Assembly (NCBI RefSeq): GCF_020423045.1
Contig: NZ_CP081943.1
Span: forward strand, 4,464,001 to 4,528,000
Reading direction: 5' to 3'
DNA length: 64,000 bases
Origin: Pseudomonas sp. MM213
GTDB lineage: Bacteria; Pseudomonadota; Gammaproteobacteria; Pseudomonadales; Pseudomonadaceae
Under the pieces are notes generated by a model. It was not told where the DNA came from. It ran no database searches and was given only the letters and a program-made list of their open reading frames with translations. The position numbers were made by a program, and so were the translations under genes. Within the stretch, counting starts at the first letter, position 1. Every line of letters starts with the position of its first letter. Positions 44,479 through 53,120 of the stretch are shown here, one piece after another.

Positions 44479-45801
44479 GTGAACCAAAACTGGCATGGCA
44501 CCCTGATTCGCCACATGCTGCTACTGGTCACCGCCTGCCTGGTGATCGGCCTGATTACCGGCTACTACGGCTGGAGCCTCGCTGCGGGCCTGGGCCTTTA
44601 CCTGGCCTGGACCCTCAAGCAATTGCTGCGTCTGCACGAGTGGCTGCGCCTGCACAAACCCGATGAAGCGCCGCCCGATGGCTACGGCCTGTGGGGCGAA
44701 GTGTTCGACAGCATCTATCACCTGCAACGCCGCGACCAACGCGTGCGCGGACGCCTGCAAGCGGTGATCGACCGGGTCCAGGAATCCACCGCCGCGTTGA
44801 AAGACGCGGTGATCATGCTCGACACCGACGGCAACCTCGAATGGTGGAACCGCGCCGCGGAAACCCTGCTCGGTCTCAAGACGCCGCAGGACAGTGGCCA
44901 GCCAGTGACCAACCTGGTGCGCCATCCGCGCTTCAAGGAATACTTCGAGCAGGACAGCTACGCCGAACCGCTGGAAATCCCCTCGCCGATCAACGATCGA
45001 CTGCGCATTCAGCTGTACATCACCCGTTACGGCAACAACGAACACTTGATGCTGGTGCGCGACGTGACACGCATCCATCAGCTGGAACAGATGCGCAAAG
45101 ACTTTATCGCCAACGTTTCCCACGAACTGCGCACGCCGCTGACGGTGATCTGCGGGTATCTGGAAACCCTGCTCGACAACGTCGATGACGTGAACCCGCG
45201 CTGGACCCGTGCCCTGCAGCAAATGCAGCAGCAAGGCGGGCGCATGCAGACGTTGCTCAACGACTTGCTGCTGCTGGCCAAGCTGGAAGCCACCGATTAC
45301 CCGTCGGACAACCAGCCCGTGGCCATCGATGGCTTGCTGCAATCGATCAAGGGCGACGCTCAGCAACTGTCCGGGCAGAAAAACCAGCGCATCACCCTGG
45401 AAGCCGATCCGACGATTCTGCTCAAGGGCAGCGAAGCCGAATTGCGCAGTGCGTTTTCCAACCTGGTGTTCAACGCGGTGAAATACACCCCGGCCGAAGG
45501 CAATATCCGCATTCGCTGGTGGGCTGACGAGCAAGGCGCGCACCTGAGCGTGCAGGATTCCGGGATCGGCATTGACAGCAAACACCTGCCGCGCCTGACC
45601 GAACGGTTCTACCGCGTCGATTCCAGCCGCAACTCCAACACCGGCGGCACCGGGCTTGGGCTGGCAATCGTCAAACATGTGCTGCTGCGCCACCGCGCAC
45701 GGATGGAAATCAGCAGCGTGCCGGGCCACGGCAGTACGTTTACCTGCCATTTCGCGCCCGCCCAGGTCACCAAATCCCGGGTCATCAGCACGGCCGACTG
45801 A
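44479..45801 (+). CDS. phoR: Phosphate regulon sensor histidine kinase PhoR
   Basis: The protein has 440 residues from a GTG start. An N-terminal hydrophobic anchor (residues 12-46) and a PAS domain (about 95-200) precede the histidine kinase core: His215 in NVSHELRTP, N box NLVFNAVKYTP and G boxes DSGIGI and GTGLGL. There is no large periplasmic sensor domain, as is usual for PhoR, which senses through PstB-PhoU. Confidence 0.96.
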   Translation: MNQNWHGTLIRHMLLLVTACLVIGLITGYYGWSLAAGLGLYLAWTLKQLLRLHEWLRLHKPDEAPPDGYGLWGEVFDSIYHLQRRDQRVRGRLQAVIDRVQESTAALKDAVIMLDTDGNLEWWNRAAETLLGLKTPQDSGQPVTNLVRHPRFKEYFEQDSYAEPLEIPSPINDRLRIQLYITRYGNNEHLMLVRDVTRIHQLEQMRKDFIANVSHELRTPLTVICGYLETLLDNVDDVNPRWTRALQQMQQQGGRMQTLLNDLLLLAKLEATDYPSDNQPVAIDGLLQSIKGDAQQLSGQKNQRITLEADPTILLKGSEAELRSAFSNLVFNAVKYTPAEGNIRIRWWADEQGAHLSVQDSGIGIDSKHLPRLTERFYRVDSSRNSNTGGTGLGLAIVKHVLLRHRARMEISSVPGHGSTFTCHFAPAQVTKSRVISTAD

Positions 45802-45924
45802 TACCGGCCAGCATTCGCCACTAGGCAAGCACCCGGTCAGCCGCTACATTGGCTGACTTGTGCCTGCCCTTCAGGCACCGCATTGACCCCCTTTTCGAAT
45901 ACACGGAACCCGCAAAACTCCATC

Positions 45925-47265
45925 ATGGACCCTTCCCCTGGCTTGACCCTCGCAACACTCTTTGCCGACTTCGGCATGATTCTTTTTGCTCTGATCCTGG
46001 TGTTGCTCAACGGATTTTTCGTTGCGGCGGAATTTGCCATGGTCAAACTGCGCTCGACCCGGGTCGAGGCCATCGCTGATAAAAACGGCTGGCGCGGGCA
46101 CATCCTGCGCACCGTTCACAGTCAGCTCGATGCCTACCTGTCGGCCTGCCAATTGGGTATCACCCTCGCCTCCCTCGGCCTTGGTTGGGTCGGTGAACCG
46201 GCGTTCGCACACATCCTCGAGCCGCTGCTGGAAGCCGTCGGCGTGCAGTCGGCCGAAGTGATCAAGGCCGTGTCGTTCTTCGCCGCGTTCTTTGTCATCT
46301 CGTACCTGCACATCGTGGTGGGTGAACTGGCGCCGAAATCCTGGGCCATCCGCAAACCCGAATTGCTGTCGCTGTGGACCGCCGTGCCGCTGTACCTGTT
46401 CTATTGGGCGATGTACCCGGCGATTTACCTGCTCAACGCCAGCGCCAACACCATCCTGCGCATCGCTGGCCAGGGTGAACCCGGCCCCCATCACGAGCAC
46501 CATTACAGCCGTGAAGAACTGAAACTGATCCTGCACTCCAGCCGTGGCCAGGACCCGAGCGACCAAGGCATGCGTGTATTGGCCTCGGCGGTGGAAATGG
46601 GCGAGCTGGAAGTGGTCGACTGGGCCAACTCCCGCGAAGACCTGGTGACGCTGGAGTTCAACGCGCCGCTCAAGGAAATCCTGGCGATGTTCCGTCGCCA
46701 CAAGTTCAGCCGTTATCCGGTGTACGACAGCGATCGCCAGGAGTTCGTCGGCCTGCTGCACATCAAGGACCTGCTGCTGGAACTGGCCGCGCTGGACCAC
46801 ATTCCCGAGTCGTTCAACCTGGCTGAGCTGACCCGACCGCTGGAACGCGTGTCGCGCCACATGCCGCTGTCGCAGTTGCTGGAACAGTTCCGCAAAGGCG
46901 GCTCGCACTTCGCACTGGTCGAAGAGGCCGATGGCAACGTCATCGGCTACCTGACCATGGAAGACGTGCTGGAAGTGCTGGTCGGCGACATTCAGGACGA
47001 ACACCGCAAGGCCGAGCGCGGGATCCTCGCGTACCAGCCGGGCAAGTTGCTGGTTCGCGGCGATACGCCACTGTTCAAGGTCGAGCGCCTGCTGGGCATC
47101 GATCTGGACCACGTCGAAGCCGAAACCCTCGCCGGGCTGGTGTATGAATCCCTGAAACGGGTGCCGGAAGAGGAAGAAGTGCTGGAAGTTGAAGGTTTGC
47201 GGATCATCATCAAGAAGATGAAAGGGCCGAAGATTATTTTGGCCAAGGTGTTGATGCTGGATTGA
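45925..47265 (+). CDS. CNNM/CorC-type membrane protein with CBS domains
   Basis: The protein has about 446 residues from the ATG at 45925; an in-frame start at 45883 is possible. Four membrane segments of the DUF21 transmembrane domain (FGMILFALILVLLNGFFVAAE, CQLGITLASLGLGWVGEP) precede a CBS pair (KFSRYPVYD, VIGYLTMEDVLEVLVGDI). A CorC_HlyC domain lies at the end. Family members are implicated in divalent cation transport or resistance. Its place after phoR is conserved in Pseudomonas. Confidence 0.88.
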   Translation: MDPSPGLTLATLFADFGMILFALILVLLNGFFVAAEFAMVKLRSTRVEAIADKNGWRGHILRTVHSQLDAYLSACQLGITLASLGLGWVGEPAFAHILEPLLEAVGVQSAEVIKAVSFFAAFFVISYLHIVVGELAPKSWAIRKPELLSLWTAVPLYLFYWAMYPAIYLLNASANTILRIAGQGEPGPHHEHHYSREELKLILHSSRGQDPSDQGMRVLASAVEMGELEVVDWANSREDLVTLEFNAPLKEILAMFRRHKFSRYPVYDSDRQEFVGLLHIKDLLLELAALDHIPESFNLAELTRPLERVSRHMPLSQLLEQFRKGGSHFALVEEADGNVIGYLTMEDVLEVLVGDIQDEHRKAERGILAYQPGKLLVRGDTPLFKVERLLGIDLDHVEAETLAGLVYESLKRVPEEEEVLEVEGLRIIIKKMKGPKIILAKVLMLD

Positions 47266-47291
47266 TCGGCTGATCCGGAACCATGTCGATC

Positions 47292-47360
47292 CCTTCGCGG
47301 GCAAGCCTCGCTCCTACAGGATTTCGCTGAGTCTGTAGGAGCGAGGCTTGCCCGCGAAGG
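47292..47360. repeat. Inverted REP pair
   Basis: Two REP elements (CCTTCGCGGGCAAGCCTCGC and its complement) face each other with a short spacer between the convergent CBS-domain and M23 genes. It may serve as a bidirectional transcription end. Confidence 0.9.
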
Positions 47361-47379
47361 CGTCAGCCCAGGCAACACA

Positions 47380-48276
47380 TCATTGTTTGCCCAACGCAAA
47401 GTTGGGCAATGCCCCCACCGGTTGATTGAACTGGTACGGAATCGACACCAGCCCCATCCCGGTATTGCGCTGTACCACAAAATGCAGGTGCGGCCCGCTG
47501 CTGTTGCCGGTGTTGCCCGACAGCGCCAGCGGACTGCCCACCGACACCCGCTGCCCCTCGCGAACACTCACCGAACCTCGCTTGAGGTGCAAGTACACGC
47601 CCATCGTCCCGTCATCGTGCAGCACCCGCACGAAATTGCCTGACGGATCGTTGCCGCGCCCGGTCTGGGCGTTCTCGGTTTTCACCACCACCCCGCCCCG
47701 CGCAGCAATGATCGGCGTGCCCTCAGGCATCGCGATATCCATGGCGTAGCGATTCTTGGGGCCGAAGTGGCTGTATTGGCCATTGGCGCCCTGACTCAGC
47801 CGAAACGGCCCACCGCGCCAGGGGAACGGGTATCGATAGGCCATGGCGGCGCCTGAGGGATCACCCAGGAAGTATTCAAATCTGGGGGTGTACGCGAGCG
47901 GCCTTTCGGCCCGCGTCGCCGTGAGCAGCGCCAGACGAATGCTGCTGCGCGCCGGCATGACCCGGCGAATCGGTCGGCTCGGCGCACCGCTGACGTTCTG
48001 CAGCCCGGCGAAACTCAACTCGATCTGTACCGGCGCGTACAGGTCGTTGCGCACGTACACACTGTCCACGCCTTTTTTCTTGGTGATGACGAGGTACACC
48101 TGACGCTCAAGGTGCTCGACCATGCGATCACGAAAAGTGAACACCTTGGCGCCTTTCGTGGGGCGGTCGCTGTAGGAGACCACGCCATTGGCATCGGTGG
48201 ATTTGTAGATGGTCATGGCCATGGCCGTAGAGGACGCCATGAACAGACCACAGCAAAACAGCAGGCGCGCGAGCAT
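47380..48276 (-). CDS. Secreted M23-family peptidase with N-terminal DUF4124-like domain
   Basis: The 298-residue protein has a signal peptide (LLFCCGLFMASSTAMA) and a DUF4124-like segment (TIYKSTDANGVVSYSDRP). Its C-terminal M23 domain has MDIAMPEGTPIIAARGG, VYLHLKRG and GPHLHFVV. The usual HxxxD zinc motif reads RYAMD, with Arg in the His position. The Asp and both later His residues are kept, so activity may be altered. It probably acts on peptidoglycan in the periplasm. Confidence 0.88.
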   Translation of the reverse strand: MLARLLFCCGLFMASSTAMAMTIYKSTDANGVVSYSDRPTKGAKVFTFRDRMVEHLERQVYLVITKKKGVDSVYVRNDLYAPVQIELSFAGLQNVSGAPSRPIRRVMPARSSIRLALLTATRAERPLAYTPRFEYFLGDPSGAAMAYRYPFPWRGGPFRLSQGANGQYSHFGPKNRYAMDIAMPEGTPIIAARGGVVVKTENAQTGRGNDPSGNFVRVLHDDGTMGVYLHLKRGSVSVREGQRVSVGSPLALSGNTGNSSGPHLHFVVQRNTGMGLVSIPYQFNQPVGALPNFALGKQ

Positions 48277-48394
48277 GGGCAGGATTCTGTCGAGTAAGGC
48301 CTGGGGATGAGCCTAGCAGCTGCAATGGACCCGGGTAGTCGGCAGATGTTTCAAAATGGGCAGGTCGGGGGGATGTGTGGTGAATCTGATGACC

Positions 48395-48460
48395 CCTTCG
48401 CGGGCAAGCCTCGCTCCTACAGGTTCACACCGTACTGTAGGAGCGAGGCTTGCCCGCGAT
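48395..48460. repeat. Inverted REP pair
   Basis: This is the same REP class and arrangement as 47292-47360, with a different spacer. It lies 24 bases beyond the stop of the response regulator gene (48484-49440), between that gene and the M23 gene. Confidence 0.9.
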
Positions 48461-48483
48461 GGCGGACTGTCAGGCGACGAAGG

Positions 48484-49440
48484 TTATGCGCCTGGAACGA
48501 AATGCTTCTGCGCCGTACCACGTGCTATCAAACGGGAGATGTAATCCAGTTTCTGCGCATCCTGGTCGACAAAGCGGAACGTCAGTTGCAGCCATTCGCT
48601 GTCGGGTTTCTGCTCGTGGGCGACGATGGCGTGCAGGTAACCGTTCAGGCGGGCGACTTCAGCGTTGTCGCCCTGCTCCAGATCGAGCACGGCGCTGTCG
48701 AGCACTTGCGGCAGGGCTTCGCTGCGTTTGACCACCAGCAGCGCTTCCTTGAGGCTCAACGCCTTGATCACGCATTGCTGAATGCCATTGGGCAGGCGCA
48801 ATTGGCCTTGGCCACGACCACCGGTAGGTGCTGCAGACGCCGCCGGTGCTTTTACCGGCGGGCTGTTGAGCAGGCCACGGGACGGGGCAGCCGCCGCGGG
48901 TGCTGGCGCTGGTGCAGCGGCGGCAGGTCGGGCAATCGGTGCAGCAGCAGGTGCAACGCTGGCCATGGCAGGCTTGCCGCCGGTCAACGCGCTCAAGGAA
49001 TCATTGCCGAACGCCGAGTTCATTTTGGTCGGTGCGCTGTTCATCAAGGTGTCGAGCTTGCCGACCTTGTTCAGCGCCTGCTTGACCTTGGTCAGCAGTT
49101 GTTCGTTGGTGAACGGCTTGCTGACGTAGCCGGATACACCGGCCTGAATCGCCTGGACAACGTTCTCTTTGTCGCCACGGCTGGTCACCATGACAAAGGG
49201 CATGGTCTTGAGATTGTCCTGCTCGCGGCACCAGGTCAGCAGTTCCAGGCCGGACATTTCCGGCATTTCCCAGTCGCACAGGACCAGATCGAACGCTTCC
49301 CGCGCCAGCAAGGCCTGAGCCTTCTTGCCGTTGACCGCGTCTTCGATCCGGATCCCCGGGAAGTAGTTGCGCAGGCACTTCTTCACCAGGTCACGAATGA
49401 ACGACGCATCATCCACGACCAATACACTGACCTTACTCAT
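48484..49440 (-). CDS. CheY-like response regulator with Ala/Pro linker and PilZ-like C-terminal domain
   Basis: The 318-residue protein has a receiver domain (VDDASFIRDLV, Asp56 in LVLCDWEMP, Lys in VSKPFT). A low-complexity Ala/Pro linker (about 160-205) follows, then a domain beginning LRLPNGIQQCVIKALSLKEALL that may be PilZ-like. No DNA-binding domain is seen. The order RR-phoU is conserved in Pseudomonas, but the partner kinase is unknown. Confidence 0.85.
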   Translation of the reverse strand: MSKVSVLVVDDASFIRDLVKKCLRNYFPGIRIEDAVNGKKAQALLAREAFDLVLCDWEMPEMSGLELLTWCREQDNLKTMPFVMVTSRGDKENVVQAIQAGVSGYVSKPFTNEQLLTKVKQALNKVGKLDTLMNSAPTKMNSAFGNDSLSALTGGKPAMASVAPAAAPIARPAAAAPAPAPAAAAPSRGLLNSPPVKAPAASAAPTGGRGQGQLRLPNGIQQCVIKALSLKEALLVVKRSEALPQVLDSAVLDLEQGDNAEVARLNGYLHAIVAHEQKPDSEWLQLTFRFVDQDAQKLDYISRLIARGTAQKHFVPGA

Positions 49441-49570
49441 CCATCACCCCTTTAAAAAATCCCGGCAAGCATACCGCTTTACTGATGGCGCATCGCCATA
49501 AACCTTCAGTCACGCCGGGACTTTTCGTTCGCGGGTGCTGCATTCAAATTCACAAACCCGTAAACAAAAA

Positions 49571-49592
49571 CGCCCGGCCAAAAGGCCGGGCG
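49571..49592 (-). terminator. Rho-independent terminator of the pst-phoU operon
   Basis: A 9-bp perfect stem CGCCCGGCC/GGCCGGGCG with a four-base loop is followed by a T run on the minus strand, 17 bases after the phoU stop. Confidence 0.9.
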
Positions 49593-49608
49593 CTTTACTT
49601 GGGCAATC

Positions 49609-50370
49609 TTACTTATCGTCAACTTTGCCCGGAACATTAGCGGTTTCACCACTTGTGCCTTCAACTTCTTCTTTCATGCGCTTGAGGCCCAAGTGACGCA
49701 CGTCGGTGCCGCGCACCAGATAAATCACCAGCTCGGAAATATTGCGCGCGTGGTCGCCGATGCGCTCCAGCGAACGCAGCACCCAGATGATGCTCAAGAC
49801 CCGCGAGATAGAGCGTGGGTCTTCCATCATGTAGGTGGCGAGCTCGCGCAGGGCGGTCTTGTATTCGCGGTCGATGATCTTGTCGTACTGCGCCACCGAC
49901 AACGCCAGGTCGGCGTCGAAACGGGCAAACGCGTCCAGTGCATCGCGAACCATGTTGCGCACCTGGTCGCCGATGTGGCGCACCTCGACATAGCCGCGCG
50001 GGGCTTCGCCTTCTTCACACAACTGGATGGCGCGACGGGCGATCTTGGTTGCTTCGTCACCGATGCGCTCAAGGTCGATCACCGACTTGGAGATGCTGAT
50101 GATCAGACGCAAGTCGGACGCGGCCGGCTGACGACGGGCCAGAATGCGCAGGCATTCTTCGTCGATGTTGCGCTCCATCTGGTTGATCTGGTCGTCGATC
50201 TCGCGCACTTGCTGGGCCAGGCCGGAGTCGGCCTCGATCAGCGCAGTGACCGCGTCGTTGACCTGTTTCTCGACCAGCCCGCCCATGGCCAGGAGGTGGC
50301 TGCGCACTTCCTCGAGCTCAGCGTTGAACTGCTGGGAGATGTGATGGGTAAGGCCTTCTTTGCTAATCAT
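49609..50370 (-). CDS. phoU: Phosphate signalling protein PhoU
   Basis: The 253-residue all-helical protein has two PhoU repeats with the metal-binding E(D)xxxD pattern (DLERIGDEATKIA and SLERIGDHARNIS). It links the Pst transporter to PhoR and keeps the regulon off in phosphate-replete cells. It is the last gene of pstCAB-phoU, 71 bases after pstB. Confidence 0.97.
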   Translation of the reverse strand: MISKEGLTHHISQQFNAELEEVRSHLLAMGGLVEKQVNDAVTALIEADSGLAQQVREIDDQINQMERNIDEECLRILARRQPAASDLRLIISISKSVIDLERIGDEATKIARRAIQLCEEGEAPRGYVEVRHIGDQVRNMVRDALDAFARFDADLALSVAQYDKIIDREYKTALRELATYMMEDPRSISRVLSIIWVLRSLERIGDHARNISELVIYLVRGTDVRHLGLKRMKEEVEGTSGETANVPGKVDDK

Positions 50371-50441
50371 GTTGGCGTCCTTGGAGCGTCCGGTAAGGTG
50401 CGGTGGACCGCAGCGTCAGTTCAGTGAGCAACAACAGCTTC

Positions 50442-51275
50442 CTAGCCGTAGCGACCAGTGATGTAGTCTTCGGTCTGCTTCTTCGCCGGATTGGTGAACA
50501 AGGTGTCGGTGTCGCCGAATTCCACCAGTTTGCCCATGTACATGAACGCCGTGTAGTCGGAAACCCGCGCGGCCTGTTGCATGTTGTGGGTCACGATGAC
50601 GATGGTGAATTTCGATTTCAGTTCGTAGATCAGCTCTTCGACTTTCAGCGTCGAGATCGGGTCGAGTGCCGAGCACGGTTCGTCGAGCAGCAGCACTTCC
50701 GGTTCCACGGCGATGGTGCGCGCGATCACCAGACGTTGCTGTTGACCACCGGACAGGCCGAGTGCCGATTCATGCAGACGGTCTTTGACTTCGTCCCACA
50801 GTGCCGCGCCTTTCAACGCCCACTCGACGGCTTCGTCGAGGACGCGCTTTTTGTTGATGCCCTGGATGCGCAGGCCGTAAACCACGTTTTCGTAAATGGT
50901 TTTCGGGAACGGGTTCGGCTTCTGGAACACCATGCCGACACGACGACGCAGCTCGGCCACGTCTTCGCCCTTGCGGTAGATGTTGTTGCCGTAGAGGTTG
51001 ATTTCACCTTCTACGCGGCAGCCGTCAACCAGGTCGTTCATGCGGTTGAAGGTGCGCAGCAGCGTGGACTTGCCGCAGCCGGACGGGCCGATGAAGGCGG
51101 TCACGCGCTGTTTCGGGATGTTCATGCTGACGTCGTACAGCGCTTGTTTGTCGCCGTAGAACAGGCTCAGGCCCGGCACTTCAATGGCCACGGTTTCCTG
51201 CGCAAGGCTCAGGCTCTGTTTGTCGCGGCCCAGGGCAGACATGTTGATGCCGTGGGTATGTGTTTCGTGCTGCAT
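50442..51275 (-). CDS. pstB: Phosphate ABC transporter ATP-binding protein PstB
   Basis: The 277-residue ATPase has Walker [10 protein letters not shown] (63-71), signature LSGGQQQRL and Walker [14 protein letters not shown]. It energises phosphate uptake by PstC-PstA. The N terminus is about 20 residues longer than in E. coli PstB; a later ATG (MSALGRDK) is an alternative start. Confidence 0.97.
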   Translation of the reverse strand: MQHETHTHGINMSALGRDKQSLSLAQETVAIEVPGLSLFYGDKQALYDVSMNIPKQRVTAFIGPSGCGKSTLLRTFNRMNDLVDGCRVEGEINLYGNNIYRKGEDVAELRRRVGMVFQKPNPFPKTIYENVVYGLRIQGINKKRVLDEAVEWALKGAALWDEVKDRLHESALGLSGGQQQRLVIARTIAVEPEVLLLDEPCSALDPISTLKVEELIYELKSKFTIVIVTHNMQQAARVSDYTAFMYMGKLVEFGDTDTLFTNPAKKQTEDYITGRYG

Positions 51276-51312
51276 GGGAAGCTCCCTGTGCTGACAAATT
51301 CGGTTCGGTTGT

Positions 51313-51340
51313 CCGCTGGCCTCACATAATGGGCCAGCGG
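51313..51340. repeat. Perfect hairpin between pstA and pstB
   Basis: CCGCTGGCC pairs with GGCCAGCGG around a 10-base loop, upstream of pstB within the operon transcript. There is no T run, so mRNA protection is more likely than termination. Confidence 0.7.
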
Positions 51341-51350
51341 TGTTGCCGTC

Positions 51351-51420
51351 CTGTAGGAGCGAGGCTTGCCCGCGAAGGCGTCCTTGAAATCGCCTTCGCC
51401 GGCAAGCCTGGCTCCTACAG
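51351..51420. repeat. Inverted REP pair inside the pst operon
   Basis: A REP element of the GGAGCGAGGCTTGCCCGCGA class faces a slightly diverged partner (TTCGCCGGCAAGCCTGGCTC). It lies 14 bases after the pstA stop and 75 bases before pstB. Confidence 0.9.
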
Positions 51421-51434
51421 GGAGCGGCGCTAAA

Positions 51435-53105
51435 TTAGCTATCCAGCGCTTTGTATTTCTCGCGCAGGTGGTTACGGATATAAACGGCCGACAGGTTCAA
51501 TGTCGCGATCACCAGCACCAGCAGCAACGCTGTGGCGTACACCAGCGGTCGTGCGGCTTCGACGTTCGGGCTCTGGAAGCCGACGTCATAAATATGGAAG
51601 CCCAAGTGCATGATCTTCTGGTCAAGGTGCAGGTACGGGTAGTTGCCATCCAGCGGCAGCGACGGCGCCAGTTTCACCACACCCACCAGCATCAGCGGCG
51701 CCACTTCACCGGCGGCGCGAGCCACGGCGAGGATCATGCCGGTCATCATTGCCGGGCTGGCCATCGGCAGCACGATCTTCCACAGGGTTTCCGCCTTGGT
51801 CGCGCCGAGGGCCAACGAGCCTTCACGCACGGTGCGAGGAATCCGCGCCAGACCTTCTTCGGTGGCCACGATCACCACCGGCACCGCCAGCAGCGCCAGG
51901 GTCAACGAAGCCCAGAGCAGACCCGGTGTACCGAAGGTCGGTGCCGGCAGCGCTTCTGGGAAGAACAACCGGTCGACCGAGCCGCCCAGCACGTAAACGA
52001 AGAAGCCCAGACCGAACACGCCATAAACGATCGCCGGAACGCCCGCCAGGTTGTTCACGGCGATGCGGATAATCCGCGTCAGCGTGTTCTGCTTGGCGTA
52101 TTCACGCAGGTAAACCGCCGCCAGTACGCCGAACGGGGTCACGATCATTGCCATGATCAGGGTCATCATCACGGTGCCGAAGATGGCCGGGAAAATCCCG
52201 CCTTCGGTGTTCGCTTCACGCGGGTCGTCGCTGAGGAATTCCCAGACCTTGCTGAAGTAGAAACCGATCTTGGTCATCGTACCCATGGCGTTCGGCTGAT
52301 AGGCGTGAACCACTTTGCCGATGCCGATTTCAATCTCTTTGCCGTTGGCATCGCGGGCCGTCAGGCTGTCGCGATTGAACTGGGCGTGCAGGTCGTTCAG
52401 GCGTGCTTCGATGTCCTGATAACGTGCGTTCAGCTCGGCGCGCTCGGATTCCATGTCCGCTTGCGCGGTGGCATCGAGCTTGCCGGCCAGTTCCAGTTTG
52501 CGACCGTGCAGACGGATGCGTTCGAGGCCTGAGTTGATCGCGCCGATGTCGACTTTTTCCAGGGTCTTGAGCTGAGAGGCGAGCTGGTTGACGCGGGCAA
52601 CACGGGCCTGCAACTCAGGCCACGCGGCTTCGCCTTCGGCAATAACCTTGCCGTCCTGTTTGACGTTGACCAGGTAACCGTAGAAATTGCCCCACTCGCG
52701 ACGCTCGATGGCCATGAGCTCAGGCGGGGTGGTTTGGTTAGTTAGCCACTCGCCGACGATCCAGGTGAAGTCGTTGCCGTTCAAGTCACGGTTGCCGACC
52801 TTGATCAGCTCGCGGGTCATGAACTCCGGGCCTTCGTCAGGCACCGGCAGCCCGGCGCTTTTCAGGCGCGCGCGCGGCACTTCTTCTTTCTGTACCACTT
52901 CGCCGATGACCAGGTGATTGGCCTGGCCCGGCACGTCGTAGCTGGCGTGAATCAAATCAGCCGGCCAGAAGTGACCCAGACCGCGCACGGCAATCACCGC
53001 CAGCAGGCCAATGGTCATGATGACCGCGATGGACACCGCGCCACCGCTGATCCAGACGCCGGGGGCGCCGCTCTTGAACCATCCATTCAGGGAGTTCTGT
53101 TTCAC
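51435..53105 (-). CDS. pstA: Phosphate ABC transporter permease PstA
   Basis: The 556-residue permease is much longer than E. coli PstA (about 296). The extra length is an N-terminal membrane segment and a periplasmic region (about residues 45-285) with a predicted coiled coil (NQLASQLKTLEKVDIGA). The C-terminal part holds the permease domain with the EAA loop (TVREGSLALGATKAETLWKIVLP). The long form is usual in Pseudomonas. Confidence 0.95.
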   Translation of the reverse strand: MKQNSLNGWFKSGAPGVWISGGAVSIAVIMTIGLLAVIAVRGLGHFWPADLIHASYDVPGQANHLVIGEVVQKEEVPRARLKSAGLPVPDEGPEFMTRELIKVGNRDLNGNDFTWIVGEWLTNQTTPPELMAIERREWGNFYGYLVNVKQDGKVIAEGEAAWPELQARVARVNQLASQLKTLEKVDIGAINSGLERIRLHGRKLELAGKLDATAQADMESERAELNARYQDIEARLNDLHAQFNRDSLTARDANGKEIEIGIGKVVHAYQPNAMGTMTKIGFYFSKVWEFLSDDPREANTEGGIFPAIFGTVMMTLIMAMIVTPFGVLAAVYLREYAKQNTLTRIIRIAVNNLAGVPAIVYGVFGLGFFVYVLGGSVDRLFFPEALPAPTFGTPGLLWASLTLALLAVPVVIVATEEGLARIPRTVREGSLALGATKAETLWKIVLPMASPAMMTGMILAVARAAGEVAPLMLVGVVKLAPSLPLDGNYPYLHLDQKIMHLGFHIYDVGFQSPNVEAARPLVYATALLLVLVIATLNLSAVYIRNHLREKYKALDS

Positions 53106-53120
53106 AGACTTCTACCTTTC

